Source of the DNA: an uncultured Prevotella sp.
GTDB lineage: Bacteria > Bacteroidota > Bacteroidia > Bacteroidales > Bacteroidaceae
NCBI GenBank assembly: GCA_900322095.1
Contig: ONYS01000017.1
Coordinates: 1 to 57,976, forward strand
Reading direction: 5' to 3'
Length of the DNA: 57,976 bases
Each line of letters starts with the position of its first letter. Position 1 is the stretch's first letter. This document shows, one piece after another, positions 17,217 through 25,741 of the stretch. The position numbers and the translations under genes are program-made. The notes below the pieces were generated by a model. It searched no databases and had not been told where the DNA came from. It worked only from the letters and a program-made list of their open reading frames with translations.

Positions 17217-18134
17217 ATGGAACCTTTCCTTGTACATATTCTCGGTTGTGGCAGCGCCCTTCCCACATTGCACCATTTTGCCTCGTCCCAGATTATTGAG
17301 ATGCGGGGCAAGTGCTTCATGGTGGATTGTGGGGAGGGGACACAAATTTCACTGCGGCGGTCGAAGGTGAGATTTACCAAACTGCAGGCCATCTTTATCA
17401 GTCACCTGCATGGCGACCATTGCTTCGGTCTCATTGGATTGATCAGTACATTCGGCATGCTGGGGCGTACGGCTCCATTGCAGGTCTATGCTCCTGCGGC
17501 CTTGGAACCTATGCTCCAGGCCCAGCTGGAGATGTTTTGTCCGGGATTGGGCTTCGAGGTTGAATTTCATCCTTTAGACACTACCCTATCCCAAGTGGTC
17601 TATGAGGACAAGAGCCTCACTGTCTCAACGATCCCCCTGGATCATCGCATCCCCTGCTGCGGTTTTCTGTTTAAGGAAAAGCCCGGCCGGAGGCATATTC
17701 TGAGAGACATGATCGACTGCTATGAAATTCCAATCAGCCAGATAGACAATATCAAGAATGGCAAGGATTGGACTACACCCGACGGAGACGTCATCGAAAA
17801 CTCGCGGCTGACGACTCCTGCCGACCCAACTCGCAGCTATGCCTATTGCAGCGATACACGCTACATGCCCCAGCTCTACCGGCTTGTGGAGGGCGTGAAC
17901 CTTCTTTATCACGAGAGCACCTACACTGAAGAGTGCAAAGAGAGAGCAAAACTCTACTATCATTCTACGGCCCAGCAAGCAGCCACGGTAGCCCGCGACG
18001 CACATGTGGGCAAACTCCTGCTTGGTCATTACAGCGCACGCTATGACGATGAGGAAGGACTTCTCAAAGAAGCGCGAGCGATCTTTCCCGAGTCCTACCT
18101 GTCAAACGAAGGAATGACGGTGGCGGTCAAATAA
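17217..18134 (+). CDS. rnz: Ribonuclease Z
   Basis: This metallo-beta-lactamase-fold endonuclease trims tRNA 3' ends. The zinc motif HxHxDH is intact (SHLHGDHCFG, H63-H68). The flexible-arm region (KPGRRHILRDMIDC) and later ligands (YCSDTRY, LYHESTY, GHYSARY) are in place. Length (305) is usual. A GC-rich hairpin (about 17169-17201) precedes it without a T-run. Neither Arg tRNA gene at the right end of the window encodes CCA, which fits a requirement for this enzyme. Confidence 0.96.
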   Translation: MEPFLVHILGCGSALPTLHHFASSQIIEMRGKCFMVDCGEGTQISLRRSKVRFTKLQAIFISHLHGDHCFGLIGLISTFGMLGRTAPLQVYAPAALEPMLQAQLEMFCPGLGFEVEFHPLDTTLSQVVYEDKSLTVSTIPLDHRIPCCGFLFKEKPGRRHILRDMIDCYEIPISQIDNIKNGKDWTTPDGDVIENSRLTTPADPTRSYAYCSDTRYMPQLYRLVEGVNLLYHESTYTEECKERAKLYYHSTAQQAATVARDAHVGKLLLGHYSARYDDEEGLLKEARAIFPESYLSNEGMTVAVK

Positions 18135-18255
18135 AGAGACCTGATAATGGCGCCCAAAAATGCAAATGAGCATTTAAGCCACCGTCAAAACTATAAATTT
18201 TGTTAACCACATAATAAAATAAACAAATAAGGTTCAACGTTATCAGATAATTTCT

Positions 18256-18263
18256 TATCTTTG
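18256..18263 (+). promoter_or_regulatory. -7 element for the sigma-factor operon
   Basis: TATCTTTG matches TAnnTTTG, 25 nt before the ATG at 18288. It is the only clear promoter ahead of the seven-gene run to 23234. Confidence 0.55.
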
Positions 18264-18287
18264 TAGAAAATAAATGAGATACGAGAT

Positions 18288-18602
18288 ATGAGAAAAAAGA
18301 TATTTACTTGTGTGGTCGTTGCAATTTTAGGTATGGCTGTGCCTATTCAGATTCAGGCAAGGAATACCATAGAAATTTACGAAGAGCAAGACTTTGACGA
18401 CGTTAACATCTCCGTCGTGAACGAGTCGACGCTGCACGTGACAGGAGCCAGCGGACAAGTTCTCTACGTATATAACGTGGCCGGAATCTGTGTCAAATCG
18501 TTCCGTGTCGACAGCAACGACAAGCGTTATGACCTGAACTTGCCGAAAGGTTGCTATATTATTAAAGTAGGTAAAACAGTCCGTAAAGTTTCCATCCGCT
18601 AA
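18288..18602 (+). CDS. Exported mini-protein resembling a T9SS sorting domain
   Basis: The 104-residue product has a signal peptide (to about residue 25, IQIQA). The rest is a single beta-sandwich-like domain whose end matches the Por-secretion C-terminal sorting pattern: VYNVAGICVKSF, then YDLNLPKGCYIIKVG and a basic KVSIR terminus. Normally this domain is the tail of a large secreted protein; here it is the entire mature protein. It is 9 nt upstream of the L,D-transpeptidase gene. Function is unknown. Confidence 0.7.
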   Translation: MRKKIFTCVVVAILGMAVPIQIQARNTIEIYEEQDFDDVNISVVNESTLHVTGASGQVLYVYNVAGICVKSFRVDSNDKRYDLNLPKGCYIIKVGKTVRKVSIR

Positions 18603-18611
18603 AGAGAAGCG

Positions 18612-20177
18612 TTGAGATCTTTAAAAATACTTGCTTTTATCATAGTTGTGGCATGCACCTTGGTGTCATGCCACAAGGTCGTTGTTAACCCCAACAAGAA
18701 TATTTCATTAGATGATTTTGCCCAGATAAAAGACCATCGCTTTGCCGTAAACTCACGGATTATCCGCTCTAAAATCGACTCACTTATAAAATACGACCAC
18801 GACTCACTGGCAACAGACTATAGAACAAGGAAATATTATCTCAACAGAGGGCAGTTTTTATGGATCGACCGTCATGGAGTTGACGTGAAAGCAGATTCCA
18901 CCGTAAAATGGCTGGAGACAATCGATAAGGATGGCTTCAGCAAAAAGAAATTCCGCGTTGATGCCATTCAGCGTGACTTACGCTTCATCAGGAATCTGAA
19001 GGTTGACAGCGATGCCAACACTATCAATGCCGTCTTGGCCCGCATTGAGTACAACCTGACAAAAGCTTATCTGAAATATGCCACAGGACAGCGCTTTGGC
19101 TATGTCAATCCCTACAGACTGATGAATCATTTAGACCTGCTGGACCAGAAGAAGGATGATGAGCGCTACCGTACACTCTACGATTTGAAGACCGACGTGC
19201 CCTCAAAACGTTTTTTCTCCCTTGCTTTCCGAATGATCAGCAACGACAGTGTCGGTTTGTTCCTTCGTGAAGTGCAACCCAAAAATCCACGTTATTTTGC
19301 TTTGCGCGACTTGCTTCGGCCTCACATGCCTGCCAACGAACGCAAGTTAGTGCTCATCAATATGGAGCAGGAGCGTTGGCGTATGCCTGAGGATCCATCG
19401 AAGTTCAAAAAATATGTCTTGGTAAACATACCTTCCTATGCACTCTACGCCGTCAATGGTAGCGATACCCTCACGATGCGCATTGGATGCGGCAGCCTGA
19501 AGACGAAGACACCTTTGCTGTTCAGCAGGCTTAAAAGAATGGATATCAACCCCAAATGGTATATTCCAAGAAGCATTATCGATAAAAGCGTCTCCCGTCA
19601 CGCAGGAAACACACAATATTTCCGCAGTCATAGATTCGAAGTGTACGACAAGACAACCGGGCAGCCAGTTCCACCTTCATGGGAGGCGCTGCACGACGAT
19701 AATCACTACGTAGTACAGCTGGGGGGTAAGGGAAACGCCTTGGGACGGATCATTTTCCGTTTCGACAATCCTTTTGCGGTTTATCTCCATCATACTTCCA
19801 CAACCGATTTTTTTGAGCAGACCGACCGTGGTGTATCTCATGGATGTGTACGTGTTGAGAGGCCTTTTGATCTTGCAGCCTTTCTCTTGGGCGACGGACA
19901 CGAGAAAGATTTGCGACGAATTGGCTATTCTATGACAGCAGACATCAGTCCACTTGACAAAGACAAGTCTGAATTGAGCGTCACTGAAAAGGCTATCCTC
20001 GACACTCTGCAACAGAAATTGATAATAAACTCTGTCAAGATAGAACCTCAAATCCCGTTGTTCATCACTTACCGCACCTTGCTTCCCCTTGCCAATGGAA
20101 GCTACCTGACCTGCGAGGATGTATACGGATACAACAATTTGATTTGGGACGAGCTACAACAAATTATTCAGGTTTAG
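18612..20177 (+). CDS. Lipoprotein L,D-transpeptidase (YkuD domain)
   Basis: The 521-residue protein starts at TTG 18612; no in-frame ATG precedes it, and this start gives a clean type II signal peptide (lipobox LVSC). The N-terminal half contains the scaffold region seen in long L,D-transpeptidases. The YkuD domain follows, with the active-site motif HHTSTTDFFEQTDRGVSHGC; the nucleophile is C412 in SHGCVR. It should form meso-DAP cross-links in peptidoglycan or attach proteins, in the periplasm. Its stop codon directly abuts the ATG of the ECF sigma factor gene. Confidence 0.88.
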   Translation: MRSLKILAFIIVVACTLVSCHKVVVNPNKNISLDDFAQIKDHRFAVNSRIIRSKIDSLIKYDHDSLATDYRTRKYYLNRGQFLWIDRHGVDVKADSTVKWLETIDKDGFSKKKFRVDAIQRDLRFIRNLKVDSDANTINAVLARIEYNLTKAYLKYATGQRFGYVNPYRLMNHLDLLDQKKDDERYRTLYDLKTDVPSKRFFSLAFRMISNDSVGLFLREVQPKNPRYFALRDLLRPHMPANERKLVLINMEQERWRMPEDPSKFKKYVLVNIPSYALYAVNGSDTLTMRIGCGSLKTKTPLLFSRLKRMDINPKWYIPRSIIDKSVSRHAGNTQYFRSHRFEVYDKTTGQPVPPSWEALHDDNHYVVQLGGKGNALGRIIFRFDNPFAVYLHHTSTTDFFEQTDRGVSHGCVRVERPFDLAAFLLGDGHEKDLRRIGYSMTADISPLDKDKSELSVTEKAILDTLQQKLIINSVKIEPQIPLFITYRTLLPLANGSYLTCEDVYGYNNLIWDELQQIIQV

Positions 20178-20717
20178 ATGAACGACGAAGAGATATTGAC
20201 TTTGCTCCGCAATCCTCAAACCCGGCGCAAGGGTTTCGATATGATGGTGAGACAATACAGCGAATCGTTGTATTGGAAAATCCGTCATATCGTCCTCACG
20301 CACGAGGACGCTGACGATATCCTTCAAAACACCTTTCTCAAAGTCTGGTCAAATATCGATACGTTTGAGAGCCGTTCCAAATTATCGACTTGGATTTACC
20401 GCATCGCTATCAATGAGAGCGTAGATTTCCTTCGCCGGAAACGCAACGAAGCACGACTGAGCGCGACCGACAAGGATCACGTGGCCGACCGACTGATGGC
20501 AGATGAATGGTTTGACGGCGATCTAACGCAGGCTCGTCTGCAAGAAGCTGTCACAAAATTGCCTACGGCTCAACGTACGATTTTCAACCTACGCTATTTT
20601 AACGAGATGAAATACAAGGACATAGCCGAAACTCTCAACCGCAGTGAGGGCGCCGTTAAAGCCTCCTATCACATAGCCGTACAGAAAATCATTGCGTTTT
20701 TCAAACAATTTGATTAA
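20178..20717 (+). CDS. ECF-family RNA polymerase sigma factor
   Basis: The 179-residue protein has sigma region 2 (HEDADDILQNTFLKVW, followed by LSTWIYRIAINESVDFLRR) and region 4 (LPTAQRTIFNLRYFNEMKYKDIAETL). It starts the base after the L,D-transpeptidase stop. The next two genes encode an anti-sigma-like membrane protein and a CpxP-like exported protein, so this is a compact envelope-stress module. Confidence 0.92.
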   Translation: MNDEEILTLLRNPQTRRKGFDMMVRQYSESLYWKIRHIVLTHEDADDILQNTFLKVWSNIDTFESRSKLSTWIYRIAINESVDFLRRKRNEARLSATDKDHVADRLMADEWFDGDLTQARLQEAVTKLPTAQRTIFNLRYFNEMKYKDIAETLNRSEGAVKASYHIAVQKIIAFFKQFD

Positions 20718-20761
20718 ACTTTCTTTTTCATTGCTCGTCATATAGTTAAAACAATTGAGCA

Positions 20762-21148
20762 ATGGATTCGGATGAACTTCAATTATCTAACATAGTAGGC
20801 AAAAAGGAATGCTTTCGTGTTCCTGATGGCTATTTTGAACAACTCCCTGATAAGATCATGGCAAAGTTGCCCAAAGAAGAGAAGATGCAGGGAGTCGGTC
20901 ATCTAAGTCTGACCTTCAAACAAAGGAAGTTCATTGCTGCTGCCATCGTTGTCGGAGCTATCGGCATCTCAATATTTATGTCTCTGGACCGAATTCTACA
21001 ATCCAGCCCACAAAGTTCCGGAGCAAAGACATCTGCTATGGTAACTTCTGCTTCGGTAGAAAGCCATAGCGACAAAATGATCGATGAATTCGCCGATTAT
21101 GCTATGCTCGACAACGAAGATATGTATTCCTATCTTGAAGACCAATGA
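20762..21148 (+). CDS. Anti-sigma-factor-like single-pass membrane protein
   Basis: The 128-residue protein has a cytoplasmic N-terminus with the motif FRVPDGYFEQLPDKIMAKLP, which is recurrent in Bacteroidales proteins encoded after ECF sigma genes. One membrane helix (about 59-76) and a short Ser-rich outer part follow. Position and topology suggest it restrains the adjacent sigma factor; no recognised anti-sigma zinc motif is seen. It overlaps the next gene by 4 bp. Confidence 0.7.
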   Translation: MDSDELQLSNIVGKKECFRVPDGYFEQLPDKIMAKLPKEEKMQGVGHLSLTFKQRKFIAAAIVVGAIGISIFMSLDRILQSSPQSSGAKTSAMVTSASVESHSDKMIDEFADYAMLDNEDMYSYLEDQ

Positions 21149-21585
21149 ATAGAATGAAAAGATACATCGCAGCCATCGCCCTACTTCTTATCTATATTGC
21201 AGCTTGGCCCCAAGGCCCCAAATGCAATTTCAATCCTAAGAAATTTGAGAGCGAACTGAAACAATATATTGTAGATAAAGTGCCCCTGACTCCTCAAGAG
21301 AGCGCTAAGTTCTTACCGCTCTATGAAGAGATGCGGGCCAAACAACGTTATTGGTTCCAGCGAGACAAGCAGAATAGCAAAGTCAATCCCAGCGACCGCA
21401 AAGCCTGTGAGCGGGCTGTGCGCCAACATGATGAGAACGAACTGCAATTGAAGAAAATCCAACAGACCTACCACAATAAATTCCTGAAAATACTTCCAGC
21501 CAATAAAGTTTACCTTATAATAAAGGCTGAGAATGACTTTCATCGGAAAAAATTCCGTCGTGCCGTAAAATCAAATAGGAGATGA
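21145..21585 (+). CDS. CpxP/LTXXQ-like exported helical protein
   Basis: The 146-residue protein has an N-terminal signal sequence (MKRYIAAIALLLIYIAAWPQ after Met4). The mature part is helical and very basic, with VPLTPQESAKFLPLYEEMRAKQR, close to the LTxxQ motif of CpxP/Spy-type periplasmic stress proteins. It overlaps the anti-sigma-like gene and truA by 4 bp each. It likely acts as the periplasmic sensor or chaperone of the sigma module. Confidence 0.7.
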   Translation: MNRMKRYIAAIALLLIYIAAWPQGPKCNFNPKKFESELKQYIVDKVPLTPQESAKFLPLYEEMRAKQRYWFQRDKQNSKVNPSDRKACERAVRQHDENELQLKKIQQTYHNKFLKILPANKVYLIIKAENDFHRKKFRRAVKSNRR

Positions 21586-22313
21586 AAAGGTATTTTATCT
21601 ATTTAGCCTACGACGGGACGCGCTATCACGGCTGGCAAATTCAGCCCAACGGCATCTCTGTGCAGGAAACCATTCAGAAATGTTTGTCCATCTTACTGCG
21701 ACAGCCTATAGAAATTACAGGCGCAGGCCGTACGGATGCTGGTGTACACGCAAGGCTGATGGTGGCTCATTTCGACCGTGATGCGTCCGTTGACACAGGG
21801 CAATTGACTTACCGGCTTAATAAAATGCTTCCTCAGGACATCAGCATTTATCGCATAGAGCCTGTCAGTGAAGAGATGCACGCGCGCTTCTCAGCTGTAT
21901 CACGTACTTATCGTTATTATATCCATACCAGCAAAAATCCTTTTGAGCGCCATTATTCGCATTACTTGGGCTACAAACTTGACTTCCCTTTGATGAATCA
22001 AGCGGCACATTGCTTGCTGAATGTTGAGGATTTCAAAGCTTTCTGCAAGGCTGGAGCCGACGTAAAGACCACTCTATGCCATGTGACGCAGGCAAAATGG
22101 GTTCAAACATCGTCTACTACATGGTATTTTGAAATAACAGCCAACCGCTTTCTGCGCAACATGGTGCGTGCCGTAGTTGGCACACTGATAGATGTTGGCC
22201 GAGGAAAGATTACCCTAGACCAATTCAAAAAGATTGTATTAAGCGGAACTCGTAGCGATGCCGGTGAGAGCATGCCGGGCAACGCCCTATTCTTAGAGGA
22301 TATTCAATATTAG
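21582..22313 (+). CDS. truA: tRNA pseudouridine synthase A
   Basis: TruA converts uridines 38-40 of tRNA anticodon arms to pseudouridine. The catalytic aspartate is D52 in GAGRTDAGVHA. Other TruA motifs are present (YLAYDGTRYHGWQIQ, RFSAVSRTYRYYI, NRFLRNMVRAVVGTL). The length of 243 is standard. Translation overlaps the upstream gene by 4 bp, placing a housekeeping tRNA enzyme inside the sigma-factor operon. Confidence 0.96.
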   Translation: MKRYFIYLAYDGTRYHGWQIQPNGISVQETIQKCLSILLRQPIEITGAGRTDAGVHARLMVAHFDRDASVDTGQLTYRLNKMLPQDISIYRIEPVSEEMHARFSAVSRTYRYYIHTSKNPFERHYSHYLGYKLDFPLMNQAAHCLLNVEDFKAFCKAGADVKTTLCHVTQAKWVQTSSTTWYFEITANRFLRNMVRAVVGTLIDVGRGKITLDQFKKIVLSGTRSDAGESMPGNALFLEDIQY

Positions 22314-22316
22314 TTT

Positions 22317-23234
22317 ATGTGGCTCATATTAGCTTTTATGTCAGCAGCCTTGCTAGGCTGCTATGATTCGTTGAAGAAAAAAGCACTCTCTGGCAATGCT
22401 GTTATCCCGATACTTTTCCTCAACACCTTATTTTGTTCCTTGATATTTCTGCCTTTCGTCGTGCTGTCATCTACGACTCACGTCCTTGATAGCAGTGTCT
22501 TCTACGCTCCACAGGGAGGATGGGCAGTGCAGAAATATATCCTGCTCAAGAGTTGTATTGTGCTGTCATCGTGGATATTCGGCTACTTTGCCATGAAACA
22601 TCTTCCACTTACCATCGTTGGCCCTATCAATGCCACACGACCAGTGATGGTATTGATTGGTGCATTATTAGTATATGGCGAACGGCTCAATGGCTACCAG
22701 TGGACGGGCGTACAACTGGCTGTAGTATCATTTTTTCTTCTCAGTCGTAGTGGCAAAAAAGAAGGCATCAACTTTACCCATAATCGCTGGATTGCCTTCT
22801 TGGTTCTAGCCGCTGCTCTTGGCGCCATCAGCGGACTCTACGATAAATATCTCCTTGCATCGCCCGAAAACGGAGGAGTGGGAATTAACCGTATGACTGT
22901 ACAGAGCTGGTACAATATCTACCAATTGTTCATGATGGGGGCAATGCTACTTCTGCTGTGGTATCCTTTGCGTAAGAAGACAACACCATTCCATTGGAAC
23001 TGGTACATCGTTGGTGTCAGCGTCTTCCTCAGTGCTGCCGATTTCATCTATTTCTATGCCCTGAGTCTGCCAGGCGCAATGATATCTATCGTCAGTATGG
23101 TGCGCCGCGGAAGTGTCATCGTCAGTTTTCTCTTTGGGGCATTCGTCTTTCATGAGAGAAATCTCACTGCTAAGGCTTTTGACCTGCTTCTTGTCTTATT
23201 GGGCATGATCTTCCTTTATATCGGCTCACATTGA
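22317..23234 (+). CDS. EamA/DMT-family transporter
   Basis: The 305-residue protein has about ten hydrophobic segments in two repeats, with the EamA signature IVGPINATRPVMVLIGALLV in the first half. It is probably a small-metabolite exporter or importer; the substrate cannot be predicted. It begins 3 nt after truA ends and closes the operon. Confidence 0.85.
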   Translation: MWLILAFMSAALLGCYDSLKKKALSGNAVIPILFLNTLFCSLIFLPFVVLSSTTHVLDSSVFYAPQGGWAVQKYILLKSCIVLSSWIFGYFAMKHLPLTIVGPINATRPVMVLIGALLVYGERLNGYQWTGVQLAVVSFFLLSRSGKKEGINFTHNRWIAFLVLAAALGAISGLYDKYLLASPENGGVGINRMTVQSWYNIYQLFMMGAMLLLLWYPLRKKTTPFHWNWYIVGVSVFLSAADFIYFYALSLPGAMISIVSMVRRGSVIVSFLFGAFVFHERNLTAKAFDLLLVLLGMIFLYIGSH

Positions 23235-23284
23235 AACTTTATGCCTCATGTGAGAATAGTATGGCTAAAATATTGTGATTATCC

Positions 23285-23315
23285 TTTGCTTATCGATAAA
23301 ATTCTTGTATCTTTG
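23285..23315 (+). promoter_or_regulatory. dapA promoter
   Basis: TTTG (23285-23288) and TATCTTTG (23308-23315) with a 19-bp spacer, ending 23 nt before the dapA ATG. This is the best promoter match in the window. Confidence 0.8.
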
Positions 23316-23338
23316 CAAAGTCACAATAACGATTTTTT

Positions 23339-24226
23339 ATGGCACAGAACATATTCAAAGGTTTAGGCATCGCTTTGATAACTCCTTTCAAAGCTGATGG
23401 CTCTGTAGATTACGAATCGCTTGAGCGCTTATTGAATTATCAGATTGACAATGGAGCTGACTTTCTATGCATTCTGGCAACCACAGGCGAAGTACCTTGT
23501 CTGACCCACGAGGAGAAAGACCGCATCACCGATTTGGTCAAGAGCGTAGTGAAAGGACGCATCCCCATCCTTAAATACTGTGGAGGAAACAATACAGCCT
23601 TGGTACTGGAAGAAATGCGCAACACCAACTGGCAGGGAATCGATGGCATACTCAGCATTTGTCCTTATTATAATAAGCCCTCTCAGGAAGGTCTTTATCA
23701 ACATTTCAAGGCCATAGCCCAGAAGAGCCCCCTACCCCTCGTGCTCTACAATGTTCCTGGCAGAACCGGAGTGAACATGAAGGCAGAGACGACAGTACGT
23801 CTGGCCAAAGACTTTTCCAACATCGTCGGCGTGAAGGAAGCCAGCGGCAGTTTGGAACAGGTAGATGAGATCATCAAGAATAAACCCGACAACTTTGACG
23901 TCATCAGTGGCGATGATGCGCTCACTTTCTCGATGGTAGCCAGTGGCGCGGTTGGTGTCATTTCTGTTATCGGCAATGCTCTCCCTGCCCAATTCTCCAA
24001 AATGATTCGTTTGGAATTCAATGGAGAATACGAGATGGCACGCAAGATTCACCATTGCTTCACCGAACTCTACAGTTTGCTCTTCGTGGATGGGAATCCT
24101 GCCGGTGTAAAAGCTTTGCTCAATGATATGGGCATGATTGAAAACGTTCTCCGCCTTCCTCTCGTACCTACCACAATAAACACGAAGCAGAAGATGGCCG
24201 ACATACTGAAGCAATTGAATTATTAA
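23339..24226 (+). CDS. dapA: 4-hydroxy-tetrahydrodipicolinate synthase
   Basis: DapA condenses pyruvate and aspartate semialdehyde in the lysine and meso-DAP pathway. The Schiff-base lysine is K166 (VGVKEASG), the proton-relay tyrosine Y137 (LYNVPGRT), and the substrate loop TTGE (48-51) is present. The length of 295 is standard. It is monocistronic, with its own promoter and terminator. Confidence 0.96.
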   Translation: MAQNIFKGLGIALITPFKADGSVDYESLERLLNYQIDNGADFLCILATTGEVPCLTHEEKDRITDLVKSVVKGRIPILKYCGGNNTALVLEEMRNTNWQGIDGILSICPYYNKPSQEGLYQHFKAIAQKSPLPLVLYNVPGRTGVNMKAETTVRLAKDFSNIVGVKEASGSLEQVDEIIKNKPDNFDVISGDDALTFSMVASGAVGVISVIGNALPAQFSKMIRLEFNGEYEMARKIHHCFTELYSLLFVDGNPAGVKALLNDMGMIENVLRLPLVPTTINTKQKMADILKQLNY

Positions 24227-24251
24227 TCTACGAATCGTAGTACTAGATATT

Positions 24252-24280
24252 AAGGCAAGGAATTTCTTCCTTGCCTTTTT
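24252..24280 (+). terminator. dapA terminator
   Basis: AAGGCAAGG (24252-24260) pairs with CCTTGCCTT (24269-24277), followed by a T-run. Confidence 0.85.
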
Positions 24281-24442
24281 AGTTAGAACGGATTTTCTTG
24301 AATCAGCATGCTAATACACGATAAAACATTTGGTCGTTACGAGGTCATACATCATCAACTCTCGGTGTCTACGCAAAATCATGCTGTCTGAAGAATCAAG
24401 AAAATCAACGTTCCAATCGAGGGCAAACAATAATCTAATCAC

Positions 24443-24476
24443 AAAAAATGCCCTGCATCACAACTGACACAGGGCA
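24443..24476 (-). terminator. Terminator of the gyrA-TPR operon
   Basis: On the minus strand TGCCCTG (24476-24470) pairs with CAGGGCA (24455-24449), followed by TTTTTT. The 24281-24440 interval holds nothing recognisable. Confidence 0.8.
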
Positions 24477-24502
24477 TATAAGATCACGATATGTTATTAT
24501 AA

Positions 24503-25711
24503 TTAGTGCTTCGTAAGAGCCTCAAGTTCCTTTGTCTTGGGATCATTCGGGCCATAAACATTGTAGTAGCACTGATAGAGGACATAAGCCCAACTGATCT
24601 GCTCCTGGTTGGGATCCATCTGGCGGGCTTTCTCCAAAGCGTCGATAGCCTGTTTGTAGAGTTCCTTCTGCTGAGCTACATTGTCTACCAAAGCAGCCTT
24701 ATTGATGATGGCACTGGCCAAACTACCGTATACAACGACGAGTTTATCGTTGATCTGTATGCATTTATTGAAACTCTCGATAGCCTTGTCGTACTCACGC
24801 TTCTCTTCCTGCATACGTCCCTGCAGGAACCAAGCGGAGATATTATTGGGATCTGAAGCGAACTTGCTCTTCAGAAGAGCCTCAACTTTATCATTCTGAT
24901 TCAAGCCTCTGTAGAGGTTTGCCAATTGCTCGAAAATCATATCAGAGCTGGGATTCTGCTGATACATGGTTTCCAACTTGCTAACGAAAGTCAGAGAGTC
25001 AGCATGTGTCTTAAGATCCTGGCTGGCAAGCTGGATCTTCAGATTCAAGGCATCCTTAGCCTGAGTGGGGTCTTGCATGGCAATGTCGCAATACTTCTCG
25101 GCCAAATCATTCAGTTTCTCCTGGCTAGCATAATAGGCAGTATAAAGAGCTACCTGGCCCAGGAACTCCTTCTCCATGTCCTTATTGACAAAGGGAGAAT
25201 CCTCTGTATCCAGGAATTTTCCCCAATACTTCACAACGCCCTTGCCATCGCTCTTCTGAGCTGCTGTCTGACCGGCATTTACCAATCCAAGACGAGCCTG
25301 AGTGACACGCTGAACATTAGCCTGCTGGTATTTGGGCTTTACCTTGCCCTTCTCATCAGGCATGTTGTCATACTTAGCGCACTCAATAGCGTTTACGACT
25401 GCATTGTAAGAAGCATCGTACATACCGAGTGTATCAACTGGAGTCAGCTTCTGACCGGTCTTCTGAGCCAGCTCATTGGCAGCCATTGTATTGTTCTGGG
25501 CATTGTAGTATTCAACGGCCAGGTCTACAAGATGATTGTAAGCAGCAGCCTTCTCCTTTGCATCAGCAAAAGAGTTAAGATTCTGCTTAACTAATGCTTC
25601 AGCCTCAGCATAAGTCTTGGCTTTCTTTACGGCTTTCAATGCATCGCTGTCTCCAGCAAATGCAGAAGAAGCACCGAGCAGCAACAAGGCTGCAATCATT
25701 AATTTTTTCAT
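24503..25711 (-). CDS. Exported tetratricopeptide-repeat protein
   Basis: The 402-residue protein has a signal peptide (MKKLMIAALLLLGASSAFA) and a helical body with TPR units that are clearest at about 255-365 (ISAWFLQGRMQEEKREYDKA). It is probably a periplasmic scaffold; no catalytic motif is seen. It starts 30 nt after gyrA ends and shares its transcript. The link to gyrA is likely positional, not functional. Confidence 0.82.
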   Translation of the reverse strand: MKKLMIAALLLLGASSAFAGDSDALKAVKKAKTYAEAEALVKQNLNSFADAKEKAAAYNHLVDLAVEYYNAQNNTMAANELAQKTGQKLTPVDTLGMYDASYNAVVNAIECAKYDNMPDEKGKVKPKYQQANVQRVTQARLGLVNAGQTAAQKSDGKGVVKYWGKFLDTEDSPFVNKDMEKEFLGQVALYTAYYASQEKLNDLAEKYCDIAMQDPTQAKDALNLKIQLASQDLKTHADSLTFVSKLETMYQQNPSSDMIFEQLANLYRGLNQNDKVEALLKSKFASDPNNISAWFLQGRMQEEKREYDKAIESFNKCIQINDKLVVVYGSLASAIINKAALVDNVAQQKELYKQAIDALEKARQMDPNQEQISWAYVLYQCYYNVYGPNDPKTKELEALTKH

Positions 25712-25741
25712 ATTCGTTATTGGTTTAAATGTTGGTTGTTA

